This document shows positions 29,634 to 39,139 of a stretch of 49,916 bases of DNA, in pieces; within the stretch, counting starts at the first letter, position 1; the number at the start of each line of letters is the position of its first letter. This DNA is from Christensenellaceae bacterium. GTDB lineage: Bacteria > Bacillota > Clostridia > Christensenellales > DTU072. The notes beneath the pieces are model-generated. The model was not told where the DNA came from, ran no database searches, and saw nothing but the letters and a program-made list of their open reading frames with translations. The translations under genes were made by a program, and so were the position numbers. The stretch spans positions 1 through 49,916 of the forward strand of contig JAIRKT010000010.1 in assembly GCA_031259965.1 (NCBI GenBank). The letters run 5' to 3'.

Positions 29634-32126
29634 ATGAGAAACCAATTTAAGTCATCTAGTGTCTTTCGTTCGCAGGACGCGGATCCTCAATGCGAGACCA
29701 AACCATATAAATACCAAAACCAATATTTTAATGCTAAAACTGAAATAAAAAATAGTACTAAAAACTTTATTAGTATTCTTTTAATTTTGTTTGCAACTCT
29801 TTTGCTCTTAGGTTTTTGTTTAATCGCATTATATGCACCAGATAATTCTTTAACTGAAGTTACAATCAAGGTAGAGAATAATACATGTAAAATACGCTTT
29901 AATGATTTAACTAGTGTGGGGGATGCGGAAGAGAGTGGTGATTTTTCTAATTTAAAAGGAACAGATATTTTTTCTATAATATCAAGGCCAGCGATGTTTG
30001 CGACATTCAATGTTAAAACAGAAGACGAAAATGTTGCAATATATAAAAATGGCATTTTATATGGTTTAAGAATTGGTGCAACTCAAGCCATAGTCCTTGC
30101 AAACGATGGCAGAGAGGTTGGTACATTTAACATAGAAGTTACAGATGAAAAGGGGCGTCTCTATTATGATGTTACCTTTTTGGATGCCAAAGGAGAGGGG
30201 AGTAATGTGGTATACAAAATATTGTCAGGTAAAACACTAAAAGAATCTGAACTGCTACTGCCACTGCTGCCAACCAAACCTGGATATAATGCCACAGAGT
30301 GGCAGCTAAACAATGTTAAATTTGATCTAAATGTTGTCATTAAGGACGATCATGTAATTAAACCAGTGTGGAGTGAAACCTCGGTAATATTAACATCCTC
30401 AAGCATAGAGCTAAATGGAACGTATGGCAGTTGGTTTGAATCTGATCTCAAAGAATATGTGAATGACAAACATGACAAAAACAGATTCATATTTACTATT
30501 GATAATACCGAAAAATTACCTGACGAGCTAAATTGGTCTCAAGATGGTTTATTGCAGGGTAGCCCTGTCACCTTAAACATTGACAATGGGACTAATTTGC
30601 CTTTTGTGTTTTTAGTTAAAATAACTGATAGTGCAAACATGAACACAAACACGCTAGAAGTTCGTTTTCTAGTAGAAAAGCGTACAATTTCCGCAATATT
30701 TATTGAAGGAGATAGTCTAGTATATAATGGTGACGATCAGACAATAGATGCAGCTCTTGTAGGGGTTGCAGATGCAGATTTAGAGGCCGTCGCTCCTTTA
30801 ATTGGATACAGCAAATCGGGGATTTCACCACCTACTAATTCGGTTTTACATGCTGGAACTTATGTTGCAACTATAAATGGTTTGATGGGTACTAAAAGCG
30901 ATTATTACACCCTAAAGGATGTCGTTACAAAAACTTTTAGTGTGGCACCTACACAAGCGACGTTAGTTTTTACTAACATCCACGGTGAACAAATATCATC
31001 GTTTGAAACTCAATACATTGGTGGATTTGTAGATGTATATGGAAAGGTTGTGAATCTATATCCAGGTGACGAATGTGAAGTAATAATGTCATATTCAGAT
31101 ATGCCGGTAGAAGTAGGTGTTTATACTGCACATATCGAATCAATAACTAATCCTAACTACTATATTGAAAATAATAACCAAAGTTGTACAATTACTATAA
31201 TCAGAGCAAATTTAAATATTGAATGTGATAATTTTCAGATTTCGTATGGCACGTCACGTCAGGGCATTTATTATACATTTTATCTTGACTATTATAGTCC
31301 TCTAGAAACACCAGAAATGATTAATGTGTTAAATCAGTACGTAATAAATGAGGCATTAGACGAATGTGGAGAATACTATTGGACACTAGATCCTAACATC
31401 GAAAAAGAGCAAACAGAGGGAGTATTTAGAAATTTCACAATAAAATCCATAAAGCCTGGTCTTTTTACTGTAGTGCGGCGCTCTGTTACAATAAGAAGTT
31501 TAGAAGGAATGTCCTTCAAAAAAGAGTATGATGGGAATGCTTTTCTTTATCCCTTATCTCTTGAGGCGACATACGATGTGCAAACCGATGAAAAAGATGA
31601 AAATGGGATTTTGATAACAGAGACAGAAATTGGTTTTCATATTATTATTATTATTGGAGGAGAGGAAAACCCACAGATAAATGTAGGTGTGTACAAAGAT
31701 TATGAATTATATGTTGAGGGTGAAAAAACTTTTCTAAACAATTATATTTTTTCTTTACCTGTATGGTATACTATCGAAATTCAAAAGCGCATTATATCTC
31801 AAAATTCGCACCTAGTAGGTGTTGAAGTTCGCAGTAAAACCCTAGCCGAACTCGGACAAATTTTTTCTAGTGAAGCATTGTTGTATCTGAATGATCCAGC
31901 TGTTGATAATTTGGCTATTGACGTTGTAAACTATGACGCAAGATTTAATTTTGATGGATATAGTTCAGAAAATTTACCAGAAGTTGGCCAATATGAAGTA
32001 AGAATCAGATTAGTGCTGAGTGAAGCAGACAGCAAAAATTTTGAATTTAAGTTTTTGGTGGAAATTGGCGAAGATGAAATAGAATACACAGAATACTTTA
32101 CAGCATATGGATATGTTACAGAATAA
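29634..32126 (+). CDS. Large membrane-anchored surface protein with InlB_B-like and MBG/Ig-like repeats
   Basis: N-terminal TM (FISILLILFATLLLLGFCLIAL); GYNATEWQLNNVKFDLNVVIKDDHVIKPVWS; KRTISAIFIEGDSLVYNGDDQTIDAALVGV; SVTIRSLEGMSFKKEYDGNAF. Confidence 0.75.
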   Translation: MRNQFKSSSVFRSQDADPQCETKPYKYQNQYFNAKTEIKNSTKNFISILLILFATLLLLGFCLIALYAPDNSLTEVTIKVENNTCKIRFNDLTSVGDAEESGDFSNLKGTDIFSIISRPAMFATFNVKTEDENVAIYKNGILYGLRIGATQAIVLANDGREVGTFNIEVTDEKGRLYYDVTFLDAKGEGSNVVYKILSGKTLKESELLLPLLPTKPGYNATEWQLNNVKFDLNVVIKDDHVIKPVWSETSVILTSSSIELNGTYGSWFESDLKEYVNDKHDKNRFIFTIDNTEKLPDELNWSQDGLLQGSPVTLNIDNGTNLPFVFLVKITDSANMNTNTLEVRFLVEKRTISAIFIEGDSLVYNGDDQTIDAALVGVADADLEAVAPLIGYSKSGISPPTNSVLHAGTYVATINGLMGTKSDYYTLKDVVTKTFSVAPTQATLVFTNIHGEQISSFETQYIGGFVDVYGKVVNLYPGDECEVIMSYSDMPVEVGVYTAHIESITNPNYYIENNNQSCTITIIRANLNIECDNFQISYGTSRQGIYYTFYLDYYSPLETPEMINVLNQYVINEALDECGEYYWTLDPNIEKEQTEGVFRNFTIKSIKPGLFTVVRRSVTIRSLEGMSFKKEYDGNAFLYPLSLEATYDVQTDEKDENGILITETEIGFHIIIIIGGEENPQINVGVYKDYELYVEGEKTFLNNYIFSLPVWYTIEIQKRIISQNSHLVGVEVRSKTLAELGQIFSSEALLYLNDPAVDNLAIDVVNYDARFNFDGYSSENLPEVGQYEVRIRLVLSEADSKNFEFKFLVEIGEDEIEYTEYFTAYGYVTE

Positions 32127-32159
32127 CAAGATCAAGCAACACTTAACTAATTAAATTTT

Positions 32160-33920
32160 TTAGTTTTTACTAAAGTTTTTTATTATTGATATGGGGGAAC
32201 GAAAATAGAGGTTTATTAATGGTAAAGAAGCTGCTATTATTACCGATAAAATCGTAAATCCAAGTATGATGCCTTGTGCTGCGGGATTAATAGAAAAAAA
32301 GACTAAATCCGAGTTTATCCTGTTGACAAAGGTCAAATTAATTTCTCGCATTGTTATAAAACTTAATGGAATTGATAATACATAGGAAATAATTGATGTC
32401 AAAAAAATCTGTAAACCGAATATTAATGAAATATTTCCATTACTTGCACCCATAGTTTTTAGTACGCCAATTTTATAATTATTCTTTTTAATTGTTAAAA
32501 TTGCAAACAGGAACATTGCTGAAAAGCTGACGCAGATGATTATTGCTTCTACTATCCGCGAAAAATCTTTAACATCATTTAAATAATAATCGGCATCTCT
32601 TATAAGCAACCCATATGAGGTATAGTCAGTATATCCTTCATAATAATAGTAGGGGTTCTCTGAATAAAATGAGTCAGAATGCGTGATAAATTCGAAATTT
32701 TTTAAAGTGGCTCTGTTTGCTTTCCAATCAGTGCCTAGTGATAAATAAATTTGTCTGAATTCTCCATTGCTCATATAAAAATCATCTTCGTTTGGTGTAT
32801 AGCAATATAACACAGGCTCAGTTAAACCCTCAACAACAACACCTAGAATTCTATGAGAAAAACCTATAAGATAACTACGTTCAATACTTGTATCATAAAA
32901 ACAATCGAGTCCAGAAACAAAATAATTTTCCAAAAAAAGCAGCGCTATCTCTTCATTAACATTTTCAAGGGCTGTACGCATTAAATAAGCGACTGTTGAC
33001 ATGTTAACAAACACACCTCGTTCCTGTTCGTAGTTTTCGACTGTCGACAAAAATTTGGTGTTTTCAAGATTAACATACTTTGCCTTTTTAATGTTTGTGT
33101 TTGTAGTTGTCTGGGTTGAATTATTAACAAAATAGCATTTAAATAATGAGTCATATTGATTTTCTTTGGCTACAAGTTCAACGAATTCAGGGTAGCAGAA
33201 AATCACCTGCAAACTTGTCAGATAAGTTTCTTCAAATTGGTGTGAGTTTCTGTCTTTGTCTATATAAGAATATCTTGTATAGTCACTTTTTAATATACCA
33301 CTAACATTCAACACAAGGCCTGTGTCTTGATCAATTAGTTTCGCACCAACTATGCTTGTCATATCACCATTGAAGAGTTTGTAATAAAGCAAGTTGTTTG
33401 CCATATAATCGTATATTAAAATTTCATTTGTTTTTTGTGGTTTTTGCCCATATAACAATTGAAGATGAAAACTTGAAAAATCATCTACAGCTATCATTTC
33501 TCTAAAACCGCGAGCATAAAATTGAAAGGCTGTTTGATCGGTATAAATAAAATCAGATGTAAAATCATGCAAATTTTTTTCGAAGAAAAAGGAAGGATAA
33601 TATGTTGCTTTGTCTGTAGCGATGCTTTTTAATTTTGCTATATCGGCCATATTTGCTTTTTCGTAAAAGACAACAGGCCCATTTTCAATATACTTTTCAT
33701 TAGTGTACGGATCAACTTCTTCACGTGGATAATCGATGTATTTTGCGAGCTGCAGGACGTAATGATTGTTTGATTTAAGTGTGTTTATAAAAGCATCTTC
33801 TTTGTTGTACTGCAATAAGGACAAGAACACCACAGATAGAGCTATTGTTGCGGCAAACAAGAAAATAATAACTAAATTACTTAACAACCCTTTAATATAA
33901 ATATCCTTTACTAATAGCAT
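32160..33920 (-). CDS. FtsX/MacB-like ABC transporter permease
   Basis: N-terminal TM, long extracytoplasmic region, C-terminal TM block with IGVLKTMGASNGNISLIFGLQIFLTSIISYVLSIPLS. Confidence 0.82.
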   Translation of the reverse strand: MLLVKDIYIKGLLSNLVIIFLFAATIALSVVFLSLLQYNKEDAFINTLKSNNHYVLQLAKYIDYPREEVDPYTNEKYIENGPVVFYEKANMADIAKLKSIATDKATYYPSFFFEKNLHDFTSDFIYTDQTAFQFYARGFREMIAVDDFSSFHLQLLYGQKPQKTNEILIYDYMANNLLYYKLFNGDMTSIVGAKLIDQDTGLVLNVSGILKSDYTRYSYIDKDRNSHQFEETYLTSLQVIFCYPEFVELVAKENQYDSLFKCYFVNNSTQTTTNTNIKKAKYVNLENTKFLSTVENYEQERGVFVNMSTVAYLMRTALENVNEEIALLFLENYFVSGLDCFYDTSIERSYLIGFSHRILGVVVEGLTEPVLYCYTPNEDDFYMSNGEFRQIYLSLGTDWKANRATLKNFEFITHSDSFYSENPYYYYEGYTDYTSYGLLIRDADYYLNDVKDFSRIVEAIIICVSFSAMFLFAILTIKKNNYKIGVLKTMGASNGNISLIFGLQIFLTSIISYVLSIPLSFITMREINLTFVNRINSDLVFFSINPAAQGIILGFTILSVIIAASLPLINLYFRSPISIIKNFSKN

Positions 33921-34688
33921 AGTGTCTGAATGATATTCGAGTTTTTCGTTTTTTTGTTCCCATAATAGATAGTTTATTGCTTATGCAAGGTTGGGAGTCA
34001 TTGTTGTTTAGCAATTCATCACTTATAATAATCCCATCATTCAATGTGATAATTCTATCTGCAAAATCGCGAGCAAAATCCTTGTCATGAGAAACAACTA
34101 TTACTAAACGCATCTTTGCAACTTCTTTGAATATTTCGTAAATTTCATTTGATGCTTTACTATCAAGATTTGCAGTTGGTTCATCACAAAGAATAATCTT
34201 ACTATCTTTTGCTATAGCACGCGCTATTGCTATCCGTTGTTGTTGTCCACCACTCAAAGAATTTATCATGCGATTAGCTAGGCCATCCATCCTTACAAAT
34301 TTTAATGCCTCCATGGAACGACTGGTGGTATCCGCCTTTATTTTGCCCTGCAAGCGACAGGCTAACCCTATATTTTCTAAAACCGAATAATCTTTCAACA
34401 AATTGAAATCTTGAAAAATCAAACTTATGAAGGAACTTCTATAAAAATTAAAATCTTTTACTTTGAAATCTGTTAATAAATCACCATTAATGCTGATATC
34501 TCCAGAAGTTGGCTTGTCAATCCCCGCTATAAGATTCAAAAACGTTGTTTTCCAGAGGCACTTTTCCCAACAATACTTACTAAACCACGCTCAGGAAAAC
34601 TAAGTGTTACCCCATTAAGTGCCTGAACTGTGTTACCGGTTTTTTTGTTAATAATGTATTCCTTTCGCAGATTTGTTAATGCTATCAT
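33892..34688 (-). pseudogene. MacB/LolD-type ABC ATPase with reading frame broken inside Walker A (candidate frameshift)
   Basis: ATG at 34688 gives MIALTNLRKEYIINKKTGNTVQALNGVTLSFPERGLVSIVGKSASGKQRF*; the other frame continues TTFLNLIAGIDKPTSGDI...LSGGQQQRIAIARAIAKDSKIILCDEPTANLDSKAS. One extra A at 34548-34551 would restore GKSASGKTTFLNL. Confidence 0.85.
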
Positions 34689-34755
34689 AGATCGCCTTTA
34701 TATAAAGATATGAGAATTAGTCCTTGTTATGAAACTGTAGGAGATACAGATTTTT

Positions 34756-35408
34756 TTATTCACCATATTGCCACTCTACATTATATCTGTCAAACTCTGA
34801 ATAATCATCCAATTCATACTTGGTAGCAGGATGTGGGGAGATCATGACTGTCCAACCTGCCATTTCTGTCGCTTCAATGTGACATAAGCCAAAGGTATGG
34901 CCTAATTCATGCAACGCTGTATGTTTTTTATATTGTAAATTCTTAGAATCTAGAGCACTCTTAACATAAGTTATTGTAGATCCACTTATTACTCCTGTGG
35001 TTGCGCTAAAACGTGTGGTGTTATATGCATTCGTTCCATCGCTGTAAGTGCTAACTATGGAATACTTAAATGAACTATTTGACGCTGTTGTAGTGGTTAT
35101 TGTTATTGTTGATGTTAAAGTGTTGGCCTTAGCTATGGCATATTCCGAAATAGTTTTATAACTTCCAGCTACAGATGAAGGGATATAATAACTTATCGTT
35201 CCATATGGCAGATGTCTTATTGCACCGCTTTGAGTTTTGTTATAAGCCTTGGCCTCCCCATAGTCCTTAACCGCCTGCCTTTTTCGCGCTTCCGTCGGAT
35301 TGCATGCAGATAAGATCATCGCAAGAAGCAAAACACATAATATGATAGTTAAGAAAGTTGCTGTTTTTTTGTGCAGTTTGCATGTTTTGTAGTCACATTA
35401 TCAGTCAT
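34756..35408 (-). pseudogene. Metzincin (matrixin-like) zinc metalloprotease lipoprotein, start and signal peptide split by an A-tract frame break
   Basis: HELGHTFGLCH motif and downstream TVM (possible Met-turn). ATG at 35408 with AAGGA RBS; frame changes at A7 (35364-35370); one more A would give MTDNVTTKHANCTKKTATFLTIILCVLLLAMILSACN, a lipoprotein signal. Confidence 0.75.
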
Positions 35409-35445
35409 TACTATTATTCCTTAGCGCAGGTCGCCACCCATAATA

Positions 35446-35498
35446 CCCAAGTTTGACACTTGTTTTGAGAATTGTTTAATTATAGTACCCAGATTTTT
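35446..35498 (+). repeat. 53-bp dispersed repeat, copy 2
   Basis: cccaagtttgacacttgttttgagaattgtttaattatagtacccagattttt; see copy 1 at 22587-22639. Confidence 0.8.
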
Positions 35499-35670
35499 TG
35501 GAAGTTTTTAAATTTTTATGTAAACTCTTAAATAAGTCAAAGATTTTGATTTTTTTGAAACAAGATTCTTAGAAAATTTTCGTGTTTATAACTTTTATTA
35601 GGGAATTATAAATGCCTTCTAAAATTCCATTTGCATTGAAAAAAAAGATTTCTAAAATTTCAATAGCTTT

Positions 35671-35699
35671 ATTATATAGTTTCTTTCGCAGGTTGTCAA
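35671..35699 (-). promoter_or_regulatory. Consensus sigma-A promoter reading toward the metalloprotease/ABC locus
   Basis: Minus strand TTGACA-17 nt-TATAAT. Confidence 0.75.
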
Positions 35700-36325
35700 C
35701 ACCTAAATCTGTTTATATCCAATATATCCAAATTTGCGTGTATTTCCATCCACGAGTTGTAAAAACTGTTGTTTTTTGGTAGTTTTAATATTAATTCTGC
35801 ATATTCAATGTGACTTTTTTGATTATTGCCAAACAACCGATGGTTTTTTTGCATGACAAGGTATGAGATATTCATATCGCATCCACTCGAATGGTTTAAC
35901 CTTGTCATAAAAAAGAAGTTGGTTATAATTTAAATCAAAAAAATCGCATGCTAGACTTGATTAACAGTCTTCATTTAAAAATAATCATCAATATGCGGTT
36001 TTATCACATTCCAACCCTTTAATGGCTTCTTTTATTCAAGATTTAATTTTGATAGAAACAAATATAAATTGGGCACAGCCGAAAACCTACCTATTTAATG
36101 ATGCAATGATCTGCCTGGTAAATTACATTTGATTTTTAAAGTTTACTGTCGTTTAGCAATTTTGTTTAATATTTTAATTTCACTTTGTTCATTTTTTAAT
36201 TATTCCCTTGCTAAAGCAGAGTTGCTTATCATAGAATGTTGCTCCATGCTTTAGAATTAATTACCAAGTTAGTTTAATTATTGAAAATTTTATTCGATCG
36301 AATGCAAAAAAAGCATTTAAAATAG

Positions 36326-36354
36326 TTGACTAAAATAAAACAAAATGGTATATT
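36326..36354 (+). promoter_or_regulatory. Promoter of infC-rpmI-rplT operon
   Basis: TTGACT-17 nt-TATATT. Confidence 0.75.
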
Positions 36355-36488
36355 ATTAAACAAGCAGAAGTTTTTCTCACCTGACGCGAATAGTGTCTAG
36401 GTTAAACAAAATTTAAACATTGTTTTTCCTATGTGTGTTTTTTGCTTTTGCTAGAAGCACTTTTTTTATTTATTAGGAGGACATCCAC
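36355..36488 (+). promoter_or_regulatory. infC leader, candidate L20-type autoregulatory leader with attenuator hairpin
   Basis: Hairpin ACCTGAC-gcgaatagt-GTCtAGGT and downstream TGCTT..AAGCA-C-T7, followed by RBS AGGAGGA. Confidence 0.55.
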
Positions 36489-37004
36489 ATTTTTAAAGAA
36501 CTGTCAACCAATTATAGTATTAATGACCCAGAAGTTCGTTTAATTGACAATGAGGGCCAGCAATTGGGAATAAAGTCCACATATGAAGCAAGGAAGATGG
36601 CAGAGAGTCAGAATTTAGATTTAGTAATGATTTCGCCAACAGCTACTCCACCTGTATGTAAAATTATGGACTATAAGAAATACAGATTTGATATTATTAA
36701 AAAAGAGCGAGAAGAAAAGAAGAACCGAAAGGTTGTGGAATTAAAAGATATTTGGCTTTCTGCTACTATTGATATAGGTGATATAGAAACAAAAGCCAAG
36801 CATGCTCGCAGATTTTTAGAAGACGGTGATAGAGTGCGTTTGACTATTCGAATGAAGGGAAGACAGCAAGTGCATCCAGACATTAGTGTTGGGATTATGA
36901 ATGATTTTTATGAGCGTTTAAAAGACGTTTCATTAATAGAAAAAAAGCCAACACAGGATGGCAGATCAATAACCATGATCATTGTGCCATTAGGAAAGAA
37001 ATAA
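36489..37004 (+). CDS. infC: Translation initiation factor IF-3, probable AUU start
   Basis: Frame extends upstream of listed ATG: (AUU)FKELSTNYSINDPEVRLIDNEGQQLGIKSTYEARKMAES; RBS AGGAGGA 7 nt upstream of ATT 36489. Confidence 0.93.
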   Translation: MFKELSTNYSINDPEVRLIDNEGQQLGIKSTYEARKMAESQNLDLVMISPTATPPVCKIMDYKKYRFDIIKKEREEKKNRKVVELKDIWLSATIDIGDIETKAKHARRFLEDGDRVRLTIRMKGRQQVHPDISVGIMNDFYERLKDVSLIEKKPTQDGRSITMIIVPLGKK

Positions 37005-37024
37005 TTATATAAAAGGAGAAAAAA

Positions 37025-37222
37025 ATGCCTAAAATGAAAACACATAGTGCTTCAAAAAAGCGCTTTAGAACCACGGCAACTGGGCTGATCAAGAGGACCA
37101 AGTGCAACAAGAACCATATTCTTACGAAGAAAAACCGAAAGAGAAAACGCAATTTGCGTCATGGTGGTTATGTTTGTGAAACAGTTCAAAAAACTGTAGC
37201 ATCGATGCTAGGCAATCATTAA
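37025..37222 (+). CDS. rpmI: Ribosomal protein bL35
   Basis: [24 protein letters not shown]. Confidence 0.97.
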   Translation: MPKMKTHSASKKRFRTTATGLIKRTKCNKNHILTKKNRKRKRNLRHGGYVCETVQKTVASMLGNH

Positions 37223-37239
37223 AATGGAGGTAAATCACT

Positions 37240-37596
37240 ATGAGAATTAAAAGAGCTGTTAATGCTGTAAAAAAACGCAGAAAAATATTAAAGCGATCAA
37301 AAGGTTATTTTGGTAGCAAGTCAAAATTGTACAGAGTAGCGCGACAGGCTGTAATGAAGAGCATGCAATATGCATACGTAGGCCGAAGACTAAAAAAGAG
37401 AGATTTTAGAAGACTATGGATTGCACGTATTAATGCAGCAGCAAGGACCAATGATTTGTCATATAGTAGGTTAATACATGGCCTTAATATAAGTGGTGTT
37501 ACACTTAACAGAAAAGTATTGGCTGATCTTGCTGTAAACGATGCTCCTGCATTCACAAAATTGTGTGACGTTGCTAAAACAGCGTTGAACGCATAA
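37240..37596 (+). CDS. rplT: Ribosomal protein bL20
   Basis: [55 protein letters not shown]. Confidence 0.97.
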   Translation: MRIKRAVNAVKKRRKILKRSKGYFGSKSKLYRVARQAVMKSMQYAYVGRRLKKRDFRRLWIARINAAARTNDLSYSRLIHGLNISGVTLNRKVLADLAVNDAPAFTKLCDVAKTALNA

Positions 37597-37603
37597 AAAG
37601 TTA

Positions 37604-38362
37604 ATGGATAAGTTATCATCGGCCAAAAACCCTATTGTTTCGAAATTAAGAGCTTTAAAAAGCAAGGAAGGTAGAGATGAGTTCGATGAGTATTTGGTTG
37701 AAGGTGGCATAATTGTTACTGATATGCCAAAAAAGATGATAAAACAGTTGTTTGTTAGAGAAGACTCTATACAAAAATATCAGACCCTTATAGACACCAT
37801 GACATCTGATGTATATGTCTTAAAGGATTCAATATTTAAGGTTATATCTGACACGGAAACTTCTAGTGGCATAGTAGCTGTAGCCGCGAGGAAGATTCCC
37901 ACTGACATAAGCCATTTACGCCCAGTTATTGTGTTAGATGAGATTAGAGACGCAGGGAATATGGGCACCATTATTAGATCTGTTGTTGCGTTTGGTGTTT
38001 ATGACATCATTGCTATAAATTGTGTGGACCATTATAACCCAAAAGTTGTGAGAGCTTCTATGGGTGGTATATTTCATTCAAATATTGTAAATTTATGCGA
38101 TAGCAAGAAGCTAAAGAAAATCTTAAATGACCATCTAATAATAGGGCTTGACAGCAGAGGTTCAAACATATATGATTTTAATCCAGACTGCAATTGGGCA
38201 TTAATAATTGGAAGTGAAGCGCATGGAATATCTAGTGAAGCGCGAAGCATAGTTGACAAGCTGTTAGCAATTCCAATGTTATCTGGAAAAATTGAGAGTT
38301 TAAACGCTGCGGTTAGTGCTGCAATTGCAACTTCATGGTTTTGCAATAGTAAAATAATTTAA
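37604..38362 (+). CDS. SpoU/TrmH family RNA 2'-O-ribose methyltransferase
   Basis: IVLDEIRDAGNMGTIIRSVVAFGV; LIIGSEAHGIS; IPMLSGKIESLNAAVSAAIA. Confidence 0.93.
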   Translation: MDKLSSAKNPIVSKLRALKSKEGRDEFDEYLVEGGIIVTDMPKKMIKQLFVREDSIQKYQTLIDTMTSDVYVLKDSIFKVISDTETSSGIVAVAARKIPTDISHLRPVIVLDEIRDAGNMGTIIRSVVAFGVYDIIAINCVDHYNPKVVRASMGGIFHSNIVNLCDSKKLKKILNDHLIIGLDSRGSNIYDFNPDCNWALIIGSEAHGISSEARSIVDKLLAIPMLSGKIESLNAAVSAAIATSWFCNSKII

Positions 38363-38375
38363 TTGGGAGACGCTT

Positions 38376-39110
38376 ATGTCTGGACACAGCAAATGGGCAA
38401 ATATTAAACAAAAGAAAGGAAAGACGGATGCAGCAAGAGGTAGCGTTTTTACTAAAATAGGACGCGAGATTGCAGTGGCTGTTAAGCAAGGTGGTCCAGA
38501 CCCATCTAATAATTCCAGATTGCGTGATGTTATAGCTAAAGCCAAACAGAACAACATGCCCAACGACAATATAATGCGTTCAATTAAAAAAGCTAGTGGT
38601 GAGCTGGGTGGAGTTGATTATGAGGAAATAACTTATGAAGGATACGCAGCCGCTGGTGTTGCAATAATAGCAGAGGCACTGACAGACAATCGCAATCGAA
38701 CAGCAGGCGAATTGAGACATTTGTTAGATAAATATGGTGGTTCACTAGGACAGTCAGGATGTGTTTCTTTCATGTTCAAAAAGAAAGGTGTAATAATAGT
38801 AGATAAGAAGGATATGTCTGAAGATGATATCATGATGTTAGCACTCGAAGCTGGCGCTGATGATGTTATTGATGCAGGTGATGTTTATGAAATATATACC
38901 GCAGTTTTTGATTTATCTGAAGTAAGCACGAAGATGAAAGAGGCGGGTGCAATAGTTCTAACTGCGAATGTTGATATGATACCTGATGTAGAAATTGATC
39001 CCAAAGAACAGACACCACAGGTAGTCAAACTAATTGAAATTTTAGACGAATTAGATGATATACAAAACGTTTATCATAATGCTATATTACCAGAGGATGA
39101 TTCTGAATAG
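38376..39110 (+). CDS. YebC/PmpR (TACO1) family protein
   Basis: MSGHSKWANIKQKKGKTDAARGSVFTKIGREI; YEGYAAAGVAIIAEALTDNRNRT. Confidence 0.95.
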   Translation: MSGHSKWANIKQKKGKTDAARGSVFTKIGREIAVAVKQGGPDPSNNSRLRDVIAKAKQNNMPNDNIMRSIKKASGELGGVDYEEITYEGYAAAGVAIIAEALTDNRNRTAGELRHLLDKYGGSLGQSGCVSFMFKKKGVIIVDKKDMSEDDIMMLALEAGADDVIDAGDVYEIYTAVFDLSEVSTKMKEAGAIVLTANVDMIPDVEIDPKEQTPQVVKLIEILDELDDIQNVYHNAILPEDDSE

Positions 39111-39139
39111 CAAAACTAATCGTTTAATATAAAGGAAAC

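Noticed and set aside
35696-35908. 70-aa minus-strand ORF in the gap before infC
   Set aside because: Isolated, no family similarity I recognise; possibly a remnant in a decaying spacer.
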